From the NCBI GenBank assembly GCA_001887945.1, contig LDOQ01000212.1, forward strand, positions 124,001 through 188,000: DNA of 64,000 nucleotides. The letters run 5' to 3'. Origin of the DNA: Spraguea lophii (taxonomy: Eukaryota > Microsporidia > Spragueidae). The notes beneath the pieces are model-generated. The model ran no database searches. It was not told the origin of the DNA and worked only from the letters and a program-made list of their open reading frames with translations. Made by a program: the position numbers and the translations under genes. Positions 9,815 to 18,990 of the stretch are shown here, piece after piece; the stretch's first letter is position 1; every line of letters begins with the position of its first letter.

Positions 9815-10198
9815 ATGTATAAGAAATTTTTAAATAGTAACAATATAACTAATATTTTAGAATATGTACCTTTGAATGTAGAAAATATACAATATTATAC
9901 TAAGATAAGAAAATATGCTATTATAAATTTTATATTATTAAATGATATAGAAAATATACAGGCTAATATTAGTTTGAAGGAGATAGAAGATGATTGTATG
10001 TTATTTTTATATTTTGTAGAAAAAATGTTTGAGAAAGATGAATTTATAAAAATAAAGAAAATGTTGTGTTTTGCAAAACATCGAAGATATTTTACTAAGA
10101 AGTATTTTGATTTAAGAAAAAGATTTAAAAAAAGTGTTTTTAAAAATAAAGAGTGTAATAAAAAAGTAGGTGATAATAAATATATGAGGATTTTATAA
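9815..10198 (+). CDS. Basic hypothetical protein, possibly longer at the N-terminus
   Basis: Not recognised. The 127-aa product is rich in Lys, Phe and Tyr, has helical stretches (YTKIRKYAIINFILL, DDCMLFLYFVEKMF) and a strongly basic C-terminus. There is no CCC near the ATG at 9815. The same frame stays open upstream for 26 coding-like codons, reading IFAVLNSEERSKKLRKISLE and onward, back to an ATT at 9737 that lies six bases after a CCC. The real start may therefore be a non-ATG codon, an upstream exon, or an ATG lost to a sequence error. Function unknown. Confidence 0.5.
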   Translation: MYKKFLNSNNITNILEYVPLNVENIQYYTKIRKYAIINFILLNDIENIQANISLKEIEDDCMLFLYFVEKMFEKDEFIKIKKMLCFAKHRRYFTKKYFDLRKRFKKSVFKNKECNKKVGDNKYMRIL

Positions 10199-10924
10199 AG
10201 GTTTTGATTTTATTGTTATTTTATTTTTACATGATAATATTTTCTTGAAAACTTTATATGTGAAATTATTATTTTTTAGTTATTTTTACGTGATATTATT
10301 GTTAATTATGTACTAGAGTATTGAAATTATCTCAATGAAATCTTTGTCCATTTGCAACAAAAAGTCCTTAGAGTAATTCTATTTATTTTCACTCTTAATC
10401 AAGTCATTTATAAATAATAAGTTTTAAAATTTAAAAAAACTTATGTTGAAACATTATAATTTTTATCTAAATATCTTTCTTATATAAACTAAAAGAGTTT
10501 ATTTTCAATGAAAATGATAATCTTACTTACTTTTAAAACATCTTACTTATTCTACAATATTACGTCTCTGATTTTTATTGGTTATTATTTTATTAAAACA
10601 AAATGTATAATAAGTATGTTGGGTTCTAGAATATATTATTTACGATAGCATATATTAATAAAAAAACATATATCATGTTTTTTAGAACAATTATTACCTA
10701 TAAAATATACATAATTAAATTATAAGATTTTGTATTAATCACAAAAAAAGATATTTAAAATTATTAAATATTCCTAATGTTACATTGGAATTTCAATCAA
10801 ATAATGTAGTATAACATTGATTAATAATATAATGGATATCATACAAAAGTATGTAATTTCATTACCATTAAATATGTATATAATATAACATCTAATGATT
10901 TTTATATTTAAAATAACATAAGAT

Positions 10925-10975
10925 ATATATATAATATACAACGAAACCAATTAATACAGGTATAATTTTAAAAAT
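10925..10975 (+). mobile_element. Decayed fragment of the tRNA-derived retroposon (middle part)
   Basis: The words ACGAAACCAATTAATACAG and the following TATAATTTT follow the element's GCGAAACCAGTTAATACAAG plus TTTAATT segment. No head or tail remains, so this is a short and uncertain match. Confidence 0.35.
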
Positions 10976-11094
10976 TATAATATCATAGACATCTTATACA
11001 TCTTATGTAACAAAAAAATATTTTAAATAACTGATTCATATTCATATCTTCTATCTGTTATATTTCATATATTATCATTGTAATATATTAAATG

Positions 11095-11235
11095 TTCTTT
11101 TAATGAAACTTTTATTTATAGAGGTTTTCTATTTATTTGTAATTGGGTGCGGTGATAGATAAATTTTTATTCCCAGATAAAAAAATTGAATGGTTTAAGG
11201 GTTTGTTTTAAGGCTATTTTTACTAACAGAATTAT
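11095..11235 (-). mobile_element. Decayed 3' part of the tRNA-derived retroposon
   Basis: On the minus strand the region ends in ATAAAAGTTTCATT followed by A-rich sequence, the diagnostic tail. Inward, on the plus strand, TGGTTTAAGG and the following TTAAGGCTATTTTTACTAACAG parallel the body of the 59.6-kb copy. An insertion interrupts the match. Confidence 0.5.
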
Positions 11236-11552
11236 ATTAAAATTAATATTTTAAATATATCATAATAATAAACAGTATAAAATAAATAGTACTATTCACA
11301 TATATTTTTTATAAAAGAATATGCTTATAAAATATATTATATTGTGTTTTCAAACAACACTGTAATTGACTAATAGTTGATTATACCTATTAAATATTTA
11401 TATTTTAATTAAACAATATAAGAGTATACATTTCTTTCAATATTACATTTTATTTTAATATAAAATATCTTATATCATATACATATATATCTTATATCAT
11501 TTAATTTATCAACAAATAATACTTTTTTAATTTTATCTCTTATAAAATTATT

Positions 11553-12527
11553 ATGATAATATTTCTATTTCTTATAAATTTATTCTGTAAAGAGAATGCT
11601 GTAATAATGGTACTTTGTAGAAATGAGGATTTGGATAGTTTACTTGGTACCTTGAGAGAATATGAAAAAGTATTTAATAGAAAATATGAATATCCATATG
11701 TATTTTTGAATAATAAAGATTTTACAGAGGAGTTTAAAAGAAGAGTTAGTAAAGAAATAAAATTTGGGGAGTTTGGTACATTAGAGAAATATGAATGGGA
11801 TATACCCGATTGGATAGATATTAATAAAGCTAGGAATAATTGGAAGATATTGGAAAATAAAGGTATTATATATGGAGGGTCTGGGTCTTATAGGCAAATG
11901 TGTAGATTTTTTTCTGGATTTTTTTATAGAAATAAATTAATGAGGAAATATGATTATTATTGGAGAATAGAACCTGGAGTAAGATTTTTATGTGATATAG
12001 AATTTGATCCTTTTGAATATTTAAAAGAAAATAATAAAGATTATGGATTTGTTATATCCGTTTTAGAGTATATGGAAACTATACCTTCATTGTGGCAAGA
12101 AACTTTAAAGTTTATAAGTGAAAATATAGATGATATTCCGAAAAATAATCTTAATTTTATTATGGATGCAAATAATAATTATAATGGTTGTCATTTTTGG
12201 ACAAATTTTGAAATTGCTAATCTTAATTTTTTCAGAGGGCATTTGTATCAAAAATATTTCGATTATTTAGATAAAACAGGTAAATTTTTTTATGAACGAT
12301 GGGGAGATGCACCTGTTCATTCTATTGCAATATGTTTATTCTCTGGAAGAAATAAAGTTCATTTTTTTGAAAATATAGGGTATGAACACAAACCTTTTAA
12401 CCATTGTCCTTCTAGTCCAGAAATGAGAAGTAAATGTAGATGCGAACCAAAAAATTCTATAGATTTTACACCATATTCTTGTCTTAGACAATTTTTAGAG
12501 GAACAAACAAGGAATGCTGGTTTATAA
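11553..12527 (+). CDS. KTR1: KTR/MNT1-family alpha-1,2-mannosyltransferase
   Basis: A 324-aa type II or secreted-lumen enzyme of the fungal KRE2/MNT1 family (GT15), which adds alpha-1,2-mannose from GDP-mannose to O-linked or N-linked glycans in the Golgi. The characteristic blocks are present: YRQMCRFFSGFFY, YYWRIEPGVRFLCDIEFDPF near 142-161, the FEIANLNFFR segment near 215 containing the catalytic-type glutamate, and FYERWGDAPVHSI near 250. A 12-residue hydrophobic N-terminus (MIIFLFLINLFC) should act as signal or anchor. The stem region of the yeast proteins is missing. No CCC precedes the ATG. Which glycan it serves is unknown; O-mannosylation of spore proteins is plausible. Confidence 0.9.
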   Translation: MIIFLFLINLFCKENAVIMVLCRNEDLDSLLGTLREYEKVFNRKYEYPYVFLNNKDFTEEFKRRVSKEIKFGEFGTLEKYEWDIPDWIDINKARNNWKILENKGIIYGGSGSYRQMCRFFSGFFYRNKLMRKYDYYWRIEPGVRFLCDIEFDPFEYLKENNKDYGFVISVLEYMETIPSLWQETLKFISENIDDIPKNNLNFIMDANNNYNGCHFWTNFEIANLNFFRGHLYQKYFDYLDKTGKFFYERWGDAPVHSIAICLFSGRNKVHFFENIGYEHKPFNHCPSSPEMRSKCRCEPKNSIDFTPYSCLRQFLEEQTRNAGL

Positions 12528-12563
12528 ATAAATGTGCAATATAAAATCAAATATAATTTTTAA

Positions 12564-15263
12564 TTATTTTTGATCTATTCCTATCTTAAACCCATCTACC
12601 TCTTCTATGTATTCAGCGTTTACATTTGTTACCATTTTATATTCTTTTACTTGTTTACATAAAATTAAAATAAATTCTATATTTTCAATTACTTCCTTGT
12701 TATTTGTCGTAAAAATGACATTTCTTAATTTATTTCCATCTATTATACTTCTTATTGCTTTACCTACTTTTATGACAATATCGAAATTGTCTGATTTAGT
12801 CTCTATAACTTCTGGATATTTATCAACACAGATACTTTCACAGAGGTCGTTTTTGTATATTTTTAATCTTTGGAAAATCTCTTCTGAGATAAAAGGCATA
12901 AAAGGATGTATCATTCTTAAAATATCTAAAAATATGTTAAATAAGATAGATATATTTTCTTTGGTGTTTTTTCTTTTTACTATTTCAATAAATATGTCAC
13001 AGAAAGAGTATAAAATAAAATTATGAATAGTTTGTGTAGCCAACAAAAAATTAAAGCTATTAAAACAAGTTTCTATTTTTTTAATGGTTTCATTTCTTTG
13101 ATTTAATATCCAGTATATAAATTCTTCATTGCTATCACAATCTTCTATTTTTTCTATACCTGCATCTTTTATCATCTTCTCAACAAATTTAAAACTATTC
13201 CAAATTTTGTTACAAAATCTTCTATATCCTTCTACGCGAAGAACATCTAGATTTATATCTTTAATACCTGAAGTATGTGAACAAAGCGCAAACCTTAAAG
13301 CATCTGCTCCGCATTGTGGGATTCCATTGGGATATTCTTTTTTCTGACCTTCAATTGCTTTTTTAATCTCGTCTTTATCTAAGTTAGTCATTATAGATTC
13401 ATTTAAACCTTTAAGAGATATTCCCTCGATAACAAATATGGGATCTATTACATTTCCTAAACTTTTACTCATTTTTCTACCATGTGTATCTCTTACAATT
13501 CCATGAAGCAGTATTTGTTTAAAAGGTATTTTACCAGTAAGTTCTAAACTCATCATAACCATTCTAGCAACCCAGAAAAATAAAATATCGCTTCCTGTTT
13601 CTAAAATGGAAGTAGGAAAATATTTTTTATAATCATCCGTTTCTTCTGGCCAACCGAGTATTGCAAATGGCCAAAGACCCGAAGAAAACCATGTATCTAA
13701 AACATCCTCGTCTTGATTAATTGTATATTCTTTATATTTTTTATCTGCCTGATCTCTTGCTTCCTGCATTGACCTAGCAACAATCCATTCGGTTTCATTC
13801 CCACTTTCTATTTTATAAGCAGGGATTCTATGACCCCACCATAATTGTCGTGATAAACACCAATCTCTGATATTTATCAACCAATTCTTCCAGGTTTTAA
13901 ACGCCTCTACAGGTAAAAGCTCTATTTCACCACTTTCAACTACTTCTAGAGCTTTTCGAGCCATTTCATTACAGTTCATCCACCATTGGTCTTTCATTAC
14001 TGGTTCTACAATATCACCCGATCTAGAACATATAGGTAAAGTTTGCTCATATTTTCTTTTTTCAACAAACAATCCTTTAGCTGTTAAATCTTTTATGATT
14101 TCTTCTCTACAGTCAAATCTATTCATTCCCTTGTATTTTCCTACCGTCATTTTATTGTTATCGTCAATAACTCTAATCATTTTTAGTTTATGTTTCTTAC
14201 CTAGTTCAAAATCATTAAAATCATGAGCAGGTGTCAATTTGACTATTCCACTTCCAAAATCCATTTGTGCATATTCATCAAAGATTATAGGTACTTGCTC
14301 TTCAGTTATTGGATTTATAGCATATTTTCCCTTTAAATGCATATATCTCTTATCATTAGGATTAATACATAAACCACTATCACCAAGAATGGTCTCTGGT
14401 CTTGTTGTTTCCACTTCTATTTTTTCGTCACCAACTTTATAATAAAAAGCATATATTATTCCAAATTTATATTTCTTTCCGTCAACCAAATAATCTTCAT
14501 ATGATTTTAATATAACATGGTTTACTTCTAAATCACTCAATGTTGTTTTTAATTTACTACACCAGTTAACTAATTTCTTATCTCTATATATTAATCCTTT
14601 TTCGTAAAATCTATTGAAAGCCTCTACCACTGCACTTGATACCATATCATTTAAAGTAAAACTAAGTCTGGAAAAGTCAACACTTGTTCCCATTCTTTTT
14701 ATTTGTTCTAAAATCGAATTTCCATATAATTCTTTCCATTCCCATACTGATTTTAAAAATTTCTCTCTTCCTAAATCTTCTTTTTTCAAATTTTTTTCTT
14801 TATACAATTTTTTCTCTACGACTGTTTGAGTTGCAATACCAGCATGATCTGTTCCTGGAATATATAAAACAGGATGTCCTTTCATTCTTTTATATCTTGC
14901 TATAGAATCCTGTATAGCAATCATCATTGAATGTCCTATATGTAATTTACCTGTAACATTTGGTGGTGGTATTGGAATCACATATGGATCCTTTACTTTT
15001 TGATATTCTTCTAGAGTTTCTGGTTTAAAATATCCTTTTTCTTCCCACCACTGATACCATGAACTTTCTACGTATGATGGTATAAAACTATTAGGACAAA
15101 TATCTAAAATTTTCCTTTGTCCGGGTATTGTTTTATCCTCTATCACAGGTATTTCAATTTTTTTCTTTTTCTTCTCGCTAACAGTTACTGTCTGCAATTT
15201 TTTATTCATGAATTTTTCCATTTTCAAACGTTTTTTTTCTTCCTTAGAAGCTTTTCTATCCAT
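12564..15263 (-). CDS. VAS1: Valyl-tRNA synthetase, cytosolic
   Basis: Charges tRNA-Val with valine. This class I synthetase is 899 aa. The HIGH-type motif occurs as PNVTGKLHIGHSM near residue 104 and the KMSKS motif as GRKMSKSLGNVIDP near 595. The CP1 editing domain lies between them, with TTRPETILGD near 290 and the GTDHAGIATQ block near 140. An anticodon-binding helical domain follows from about 690. A basic Lys-rich N-terminal extension of about 45 residues resembles the eukaryotic tRNA-binding tail. The start has TCCCT directly upstream. It is the only valyl synthetase needed, since mitosomes have no translation. Confidence 0.96.
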   Translation of the reverse strand: MDRKASKEEKKRLKMEKFMNKKLQTVTVSEKKKKKIEIPVIEDKTIPGQRKILDICPNSFIPSYVESSWYQWWEEKGYFKPETLEEYQKVKDPYVIPIPPPNVTGKLHIGHSMMIAIQDSIARYKRMKGHPVLYIPGTDHAGIATQTVVEKKLYKEKNLKKEDLGREKFLKSVWEWKELYGNSILEQIKRMGTSVDFSRLSFTLNDMVSSAVVEAFNRFYEKGLIYRDKKLVNWCSKLKTTLSDLEVNHVILKSYEDYLVDGKKYKFGIIYAFYYKVGDEKIEVETTRPETILGDSGLCINPNDKRYMHLKGKYAINPITEEQVPIIFDEYAQMDFGSGIVKLTPAHDFNDFELGKKHKLKMIRVIDDNNKMTVGKYKGMNRFDCREEIIKDLTAKGLFVEKRKYEQTLPICSRSGDIVEPVMKDQWWMNCNEMARKALEVVESGEIELLPVEAFKTWKNWLINIRDWCLSRQLWWGHRIPAYKIESGNETEWIVARSMQEARDQADKKYKEYTINQDEDVLDTWFSSGLWPFAILGWPEETDDYKKYFPTSILETGSDILFFWVARMVMMSLELTGKIPFKQILLHGIVRDTHGRKMSKSLGNVIDPIFVIEGISLKGLNESIMTNLDKDEIKKAIEGQKKEYPNGIPQCGADALRFALCSHTSGIKDINLDVLRVEGYRRFCNKIWNSFKFVEKMIKDAGIEKIEDCDSNEEFIYWILNQRNETIKKIETCFNSFNFLLATQTIHNFILYSFCDIFIEIVKRKNTKENISILFNIFLDILRMIHPFMPFISEEIFQRLKIYKNDLCESICVDKYPEVIETKSDNFDIVIKVGKAIRSIIDGNKLRNVIFTTNNKEVIENIEFILILCKQVKEYKMVTNVNAEYIEEVDGFKIGIDQK

Positions 15264-15302
15264 AGGGATAATTTAAAAAAAAATAAAAAGAAGATAAATA
15301 TT

Positions 15303-16319
15303 TTAATATAACGCGAACACTCTTTTCTCTTCATATCTATAGAAAAACACATAGAAAATATCTTTTCTTCCGATTTCTTTTAATTCTTCTATATCTTCCT
15401 TCTTAATCAAGAAAAGATATTTAGGTTTTATTTTTATATATTTATTCTGCATTTGTGTATTCAAAATAAACAATACATCTTTAAGAGTAGCTTCATCTCG
15501 GATATTATGATAATAATACAAAAGCTCTAAAGATACCTGAGCATCTTCTGCAGAGCAATGCTCTCTTATCTGTATATTTCTTCCTAAATATTTTTTTGCT
15601 AAAAATTTCAACGATTTTTTTGAATTTTCTGTATAAAGATGTTGAATATCTATAAGCTTATCGTGATAAAATTTTAAGAAAAGAAGATCTGTAGAAAGAG
15701 AAGCGCCAACGATAAAGGTATTTTTACCTATTATTCTTTTTAAATCTATATAGAGTGTTGTTTTTTCAATTGCATCAATAAAGCAATCCTTTGTAAGACC
15801 ACTATATGCTGTACAATAATCAACAATTGGATAATCTGGAAGTACAGTTGTATCATAAATTACTTCCCTATTTTCATCTACAACAGTTACTCTACCTAAT
15901 TCTGTACCTAATATTGTTTGTATCATTTCACAATCTATAGAAATTATTCTGTGTTTGGTATCTCTATCTGGTCTACAAAATTCTTCGTGATCTTTTTCAG
16001 TAGTTTTTTTTACATTGTTTTTTAAATAATATTCTTCTACATTTTCAATTCTGTAATTCTCGAAAGATTCTATCTTTTGAAATTGATTTTTGTTAAACAA
16101 ATATTTTATTTTTGAAAATAAACTAATCAGAGAATGGTCTACTATTTCAATTTTATTATTACAATCAAACCAATTAGATAATATTTCTGAAAAATCAGAA
16201 TTTTCGTCTATAAAAGATATAAACATACTGGAATAATGTTTTCCTGTTATTTTTAATTCTTTTTGATATGAAAAAAGAAGGTCTAAGATTTTTTGAGGAT
16301 CATTGATTTCTAAAGACAT
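15303..16319 (-). CDS. REX1: DEDDh RNA exonuclease, REX1/RNH70 type
   Basis: A 3'-5' exoribonuclease domain fills residues about 125-290. SIDCEM gives the first acidic pair and GRVTVVDENREVIYDTTV follows. YSGLTKDCF precedes the ExoII region, where GASLSTDLLFLKF gives the next aspartate. EHCSAEDAQVSLEL carries the ExoIII aspartate with the preceding His. This set matches the fungal REX1/REX3/REX4 group, which trims 5S rRNA, tRNA and snRNA 3' ends. The N-terminal 120 residues are unassigned. I chose the internal ATG at 16319, which follows TATCC, over the ATG at 16349; the short stretch between is a hydrophobic artefact. REX1 versus REX3/4 is not certain. Confidence 0.85.
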   Translation of the reverse strand: MSLEINDPQKILDLLFSYQKELKITGKHYSSMFISFIDENSDFSEILSNWFDCNNKIEIVDHSLISLFSKIKYLFNKNQFQKIESFENYRIENVEEYYLKNNVKKTTEKDHEEFCRPDRDTKHRIISIDCEMIQTILGTELGRVTVVDENREVIYDTTVLPDYPIVDYCTAYSGLTKDCFIDAIEKTTLYIDLKRIIGKNTFIVGASLSTDLLFLKFYHDKLIDIQHLYTENSKKSLKFLAKKYLGRNIQIREHCSAEDAQVSLELLYYYHNIRDEATLKDVLFILNTQMQNKYIKIKPKYLFLIKKEDIEELKEIGRKDIFYVFFYRYEEKRVFALY

Positions 16320-16436
16320 GGATAAGAATAAATTGTTTTTGAAATACAAAAAGAAGTAAAATATAAAATATTATACAAACAAATAATAAAAAATAATGAT
16401 CTACATGTCTTATTAAAAATATCAAATATTTTTAAT

Positions 16437-17657
16437 TTATTCATATTCCTCGTATTCCTCATATTCTTCTTCTTCTAATCTTTTATATTTTTCCTTTTCT
16501 ATGCATAATAATCCGTCTGGGTTAAATGTTCCTGGAGAGAATGCATTACATAGATCAACTGCACTAGAATAACCAGGATCTTCGAGGATGGGCAATTTAG
16601 ATGATAAAAAATCAAGTTTTTTAGAAGCGGATTCATATCCACTTGCATTATTTTGTTCTTCGTATAAATTTTTTTCAATTTTAGATAATTCAAGAAGCCG
16701 ATTATTGAAAAATACAGAATTTTCAAGGGCTTTTTCTGATATTCCTTCGGGTAATTCTTCATGCATTCTAGTATAATCGTAATCGTAACATGGTGGAATA
16801 TTAACTTCACTTTTTCCAATTCTCAAGGATCTTAACCTTTCTTCTAAACCAATTAAAGTATTTTCCGATTCAATAGCTGCAGCACCTAGAGGATCATGTG
16901 GTGCATAAAGTTCTTGAATAAGACTCTGTTCGTCGGCAGCACGACATGAATTATAATACTGTTTATGATTATGATCATTGTCGAGGAACGTATCAAACTT
17001 ATCAATCACCGGAAAGGCAGTTTGTCTTTTCCATATCATTTGTTTGACAAGTTCAAGTTCAAGATATGCTGTTGTTTTTTTCGATTGTGACGATTTCCTT
17101 TTGAGCAAAGATTGGGCTTTTTTTACAGATTTGAAATCATCAATCTCTTTCGAATCTGTTATTATATCTTTACCTGAACACTCAAATTCATATCCAATAA
17201 ATTTCTCTATCGAATCTACGGTAAGTTGATTAGAATATTTTTTGTTAGCTTTTGATATTTTTTTCCTCATATCAGTAAAATATTTTGATCTCTTTTGCGA
17301 ATATCCAAGAAAATTAGGTATAAAGGTGTTGATATCTTTTTCGTCTAATAACATTTCTTTTTGGTTTTGTAAATCCATTTCAATTTTTTTAACATCTTCT
17401 CGATCTTCTGGTTCGAATGCTTCAACCATATCACCAATTCGCATTTCAACATTAAATATACCTCTATCAAATTCTGTTGGAGTAAGCCAAAGATCGTCAT
17501 CAACTTTAAGAACGGTTTTCGTATAAGGAACCCCATTCCACATTCTTACAGGATCGTGGTCATCACTTTCTTCGTAAGCTTCAGCAGACATAATATTTGG
17601 TAATAGGAATGATAATTGTATAGCAAAACACAAAAGATAACTTATATGTAAATCCAT
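16437..17657 (-). CDS. Secreted hypothetical protein with acidic C-terminal tail
   Basis: Not recognised. A signal peptide occupies about residues 1-25 (LLCFAIQLSFLLPN core) with cleavage likely near SAEAYEE. The mature protein is acidic, mostly helical by composition, and has only five Cys, one near the middle (FECSGKD). It ends in EEEEYEEYEEYE, a short tandem of EEY units. Codon choice is less AT-biased than in neighbouring housekeeping genes. No CCC motif stands before the ATG. Likely exported to the spore wall, polar tube or host, as is common for such orphan microsporidian proteins; that is inference. Confidence 0.8.
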   Translation of the reverse strand: MDLHISYLLCFAIQLSFLLPNIMSAEAYEESDDHDPVRMWNGVPYTKTVLKVDDDLWLTPTEFDRGIFNVEMRIGDMVEAFEPEDREDVKKIEMDLQNQKEMLLDEKDINTFIPNFLGYSQKRSKYFTDMRKKISKANKKYSNQLTVDSIEKFIGYEFECSGKDIITDSKEIDDFKSVKKAQSLLKRKSSQSKKTTAYLELELVKQMIWKRQTAFPVIDKFDTFLDNDHNHKQYYNSCRAADEQSLIQELYAPHDPLGAAAIESENTLIGLEERLRSLRIGKSEVNIPPCYDYDYTRMHEELPEGISEKALENSVFFNNRLLELSKIEKNLYEEQNNASGYESASKKLDFLSSKLPILEDPGYSSAVDLCNAFSPGTFNPDGLLCIEKEKYKRLEEEEYEEYEEYE

Positions 17658-18990
17658 ACATATAGATATTTATTGCTATTTATATTTTTTTTTGATGTTT
17701 GAAAAGACAGTTGACATGCATAAAAATTTTTAATTTGAAAATAAACTATTAATATTTGAGTATAATATACTTTAATGCTGTGGGAAGTAACACCTTATTC
17801 TTTTGAAATTATGAGAATATAATTTACCAAATAAAAATATTTACAAGTTTTATGAAATTTTTGATACTTTTAAGATAATTAGATTTAGTTGGTATATTTA
17901 CAATTCTAATTATCATGTTTCAATCTTAATTCTACAATTTTTTTGATTTATCTATATATATGTAAAAATTCTTATCAAAGTTATTTAAAAAAATAAGAAC
18001 TTTTTAAACACAAACAAAAAAATCCTAATAAGATGTGCCAGTTCATTAATATGACTTGTTTATACATTGTAAGATGGTTTGATAGTTAGATCGAACCAAT
18101 TGTTGGTTGGTATGAATATAATATCTGTTATACATGAAACGTACGAAAATTAAAATACTAATTAGTTGAAATAAATTGCTAGGAAAATTCATAAATAAAC
18201 TTTTCTGAAAAAAGCTGGACAACATTATTCTAAAATATCTTTGTGTGGATTATTCAATCGTAAAAATCGGCAAATAATGTCAAATTAAAAAAATCTTTAA
18301 ACATAAAAAATAAAATATACCAAATTAATCAATCATAGGTAAAAACCTTATTAATATTTTAAGCCTGAAGGTATATGTGTACCATAAGCATGTTGTAATA
18401 TGAAATTAATATATACGTAATAAAATCAGTTAATAAAAATTAATTGTATTTTAATGAACCACCAATTTAAGACAACAGTGGAATACGACCGATTAGAACA
18501 TGTTGACTATAATTTAATATATATGAAAAAATTAATTATTAAACCATCATTAAATAATATAATTATATACAAATCAGATTTGTAAAAGAATAATTATGAA
18601 CATTACCGATTTTTTATATAATTTATTTCTTAATAAATAAAAAAACTTCTAAATAAAGTAATAAAAACTATTTAAATTACTAAAAGAATAATAATCATAA
18701 AAACAATAATGTGAATATTTATATTCTTCTGATAAAAAATATAAAGTTTTTTATAAGAATAATCTAATAGTATTTTGATAATATATTTTTTACGAATTTT
18801 ATGTTAATTTGAAAGCATGTAATAAAATGATAAATAAAACTCTAATTATAATAGATTATTCATTATTTTTATCGGTATTTAATTTTTCGAGAAATCATCA
18901 ATCAGGTGCCTTGAATGAATACATTACATGATTTTATAATACAAATTCAAAAAGCAATAATGAACTTTCTTATAATATTTATTGAAATTT
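17658..18990. other. Long intergenic region, no gene seen
   Basis: About 1.3 kb between two secreted-protein genes. AT-rich, slightly less uniform than other spacers. I found no tRNA-like B box, no retroposon tail and no open frame of note. Confidence 0.5.

Larger units (their letters stand above)
10199..11552. other. Long intergenic region with decayed retroposon fragments
   Basis: 1.35 kb with no convincing gene. Two stretches (about 10925-10975 plus and 11095-11235 minus) resemble parts of the retroposon family described elsewhere. The rest is AT-rich with nothing recognisable. Confidence 0.5.
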
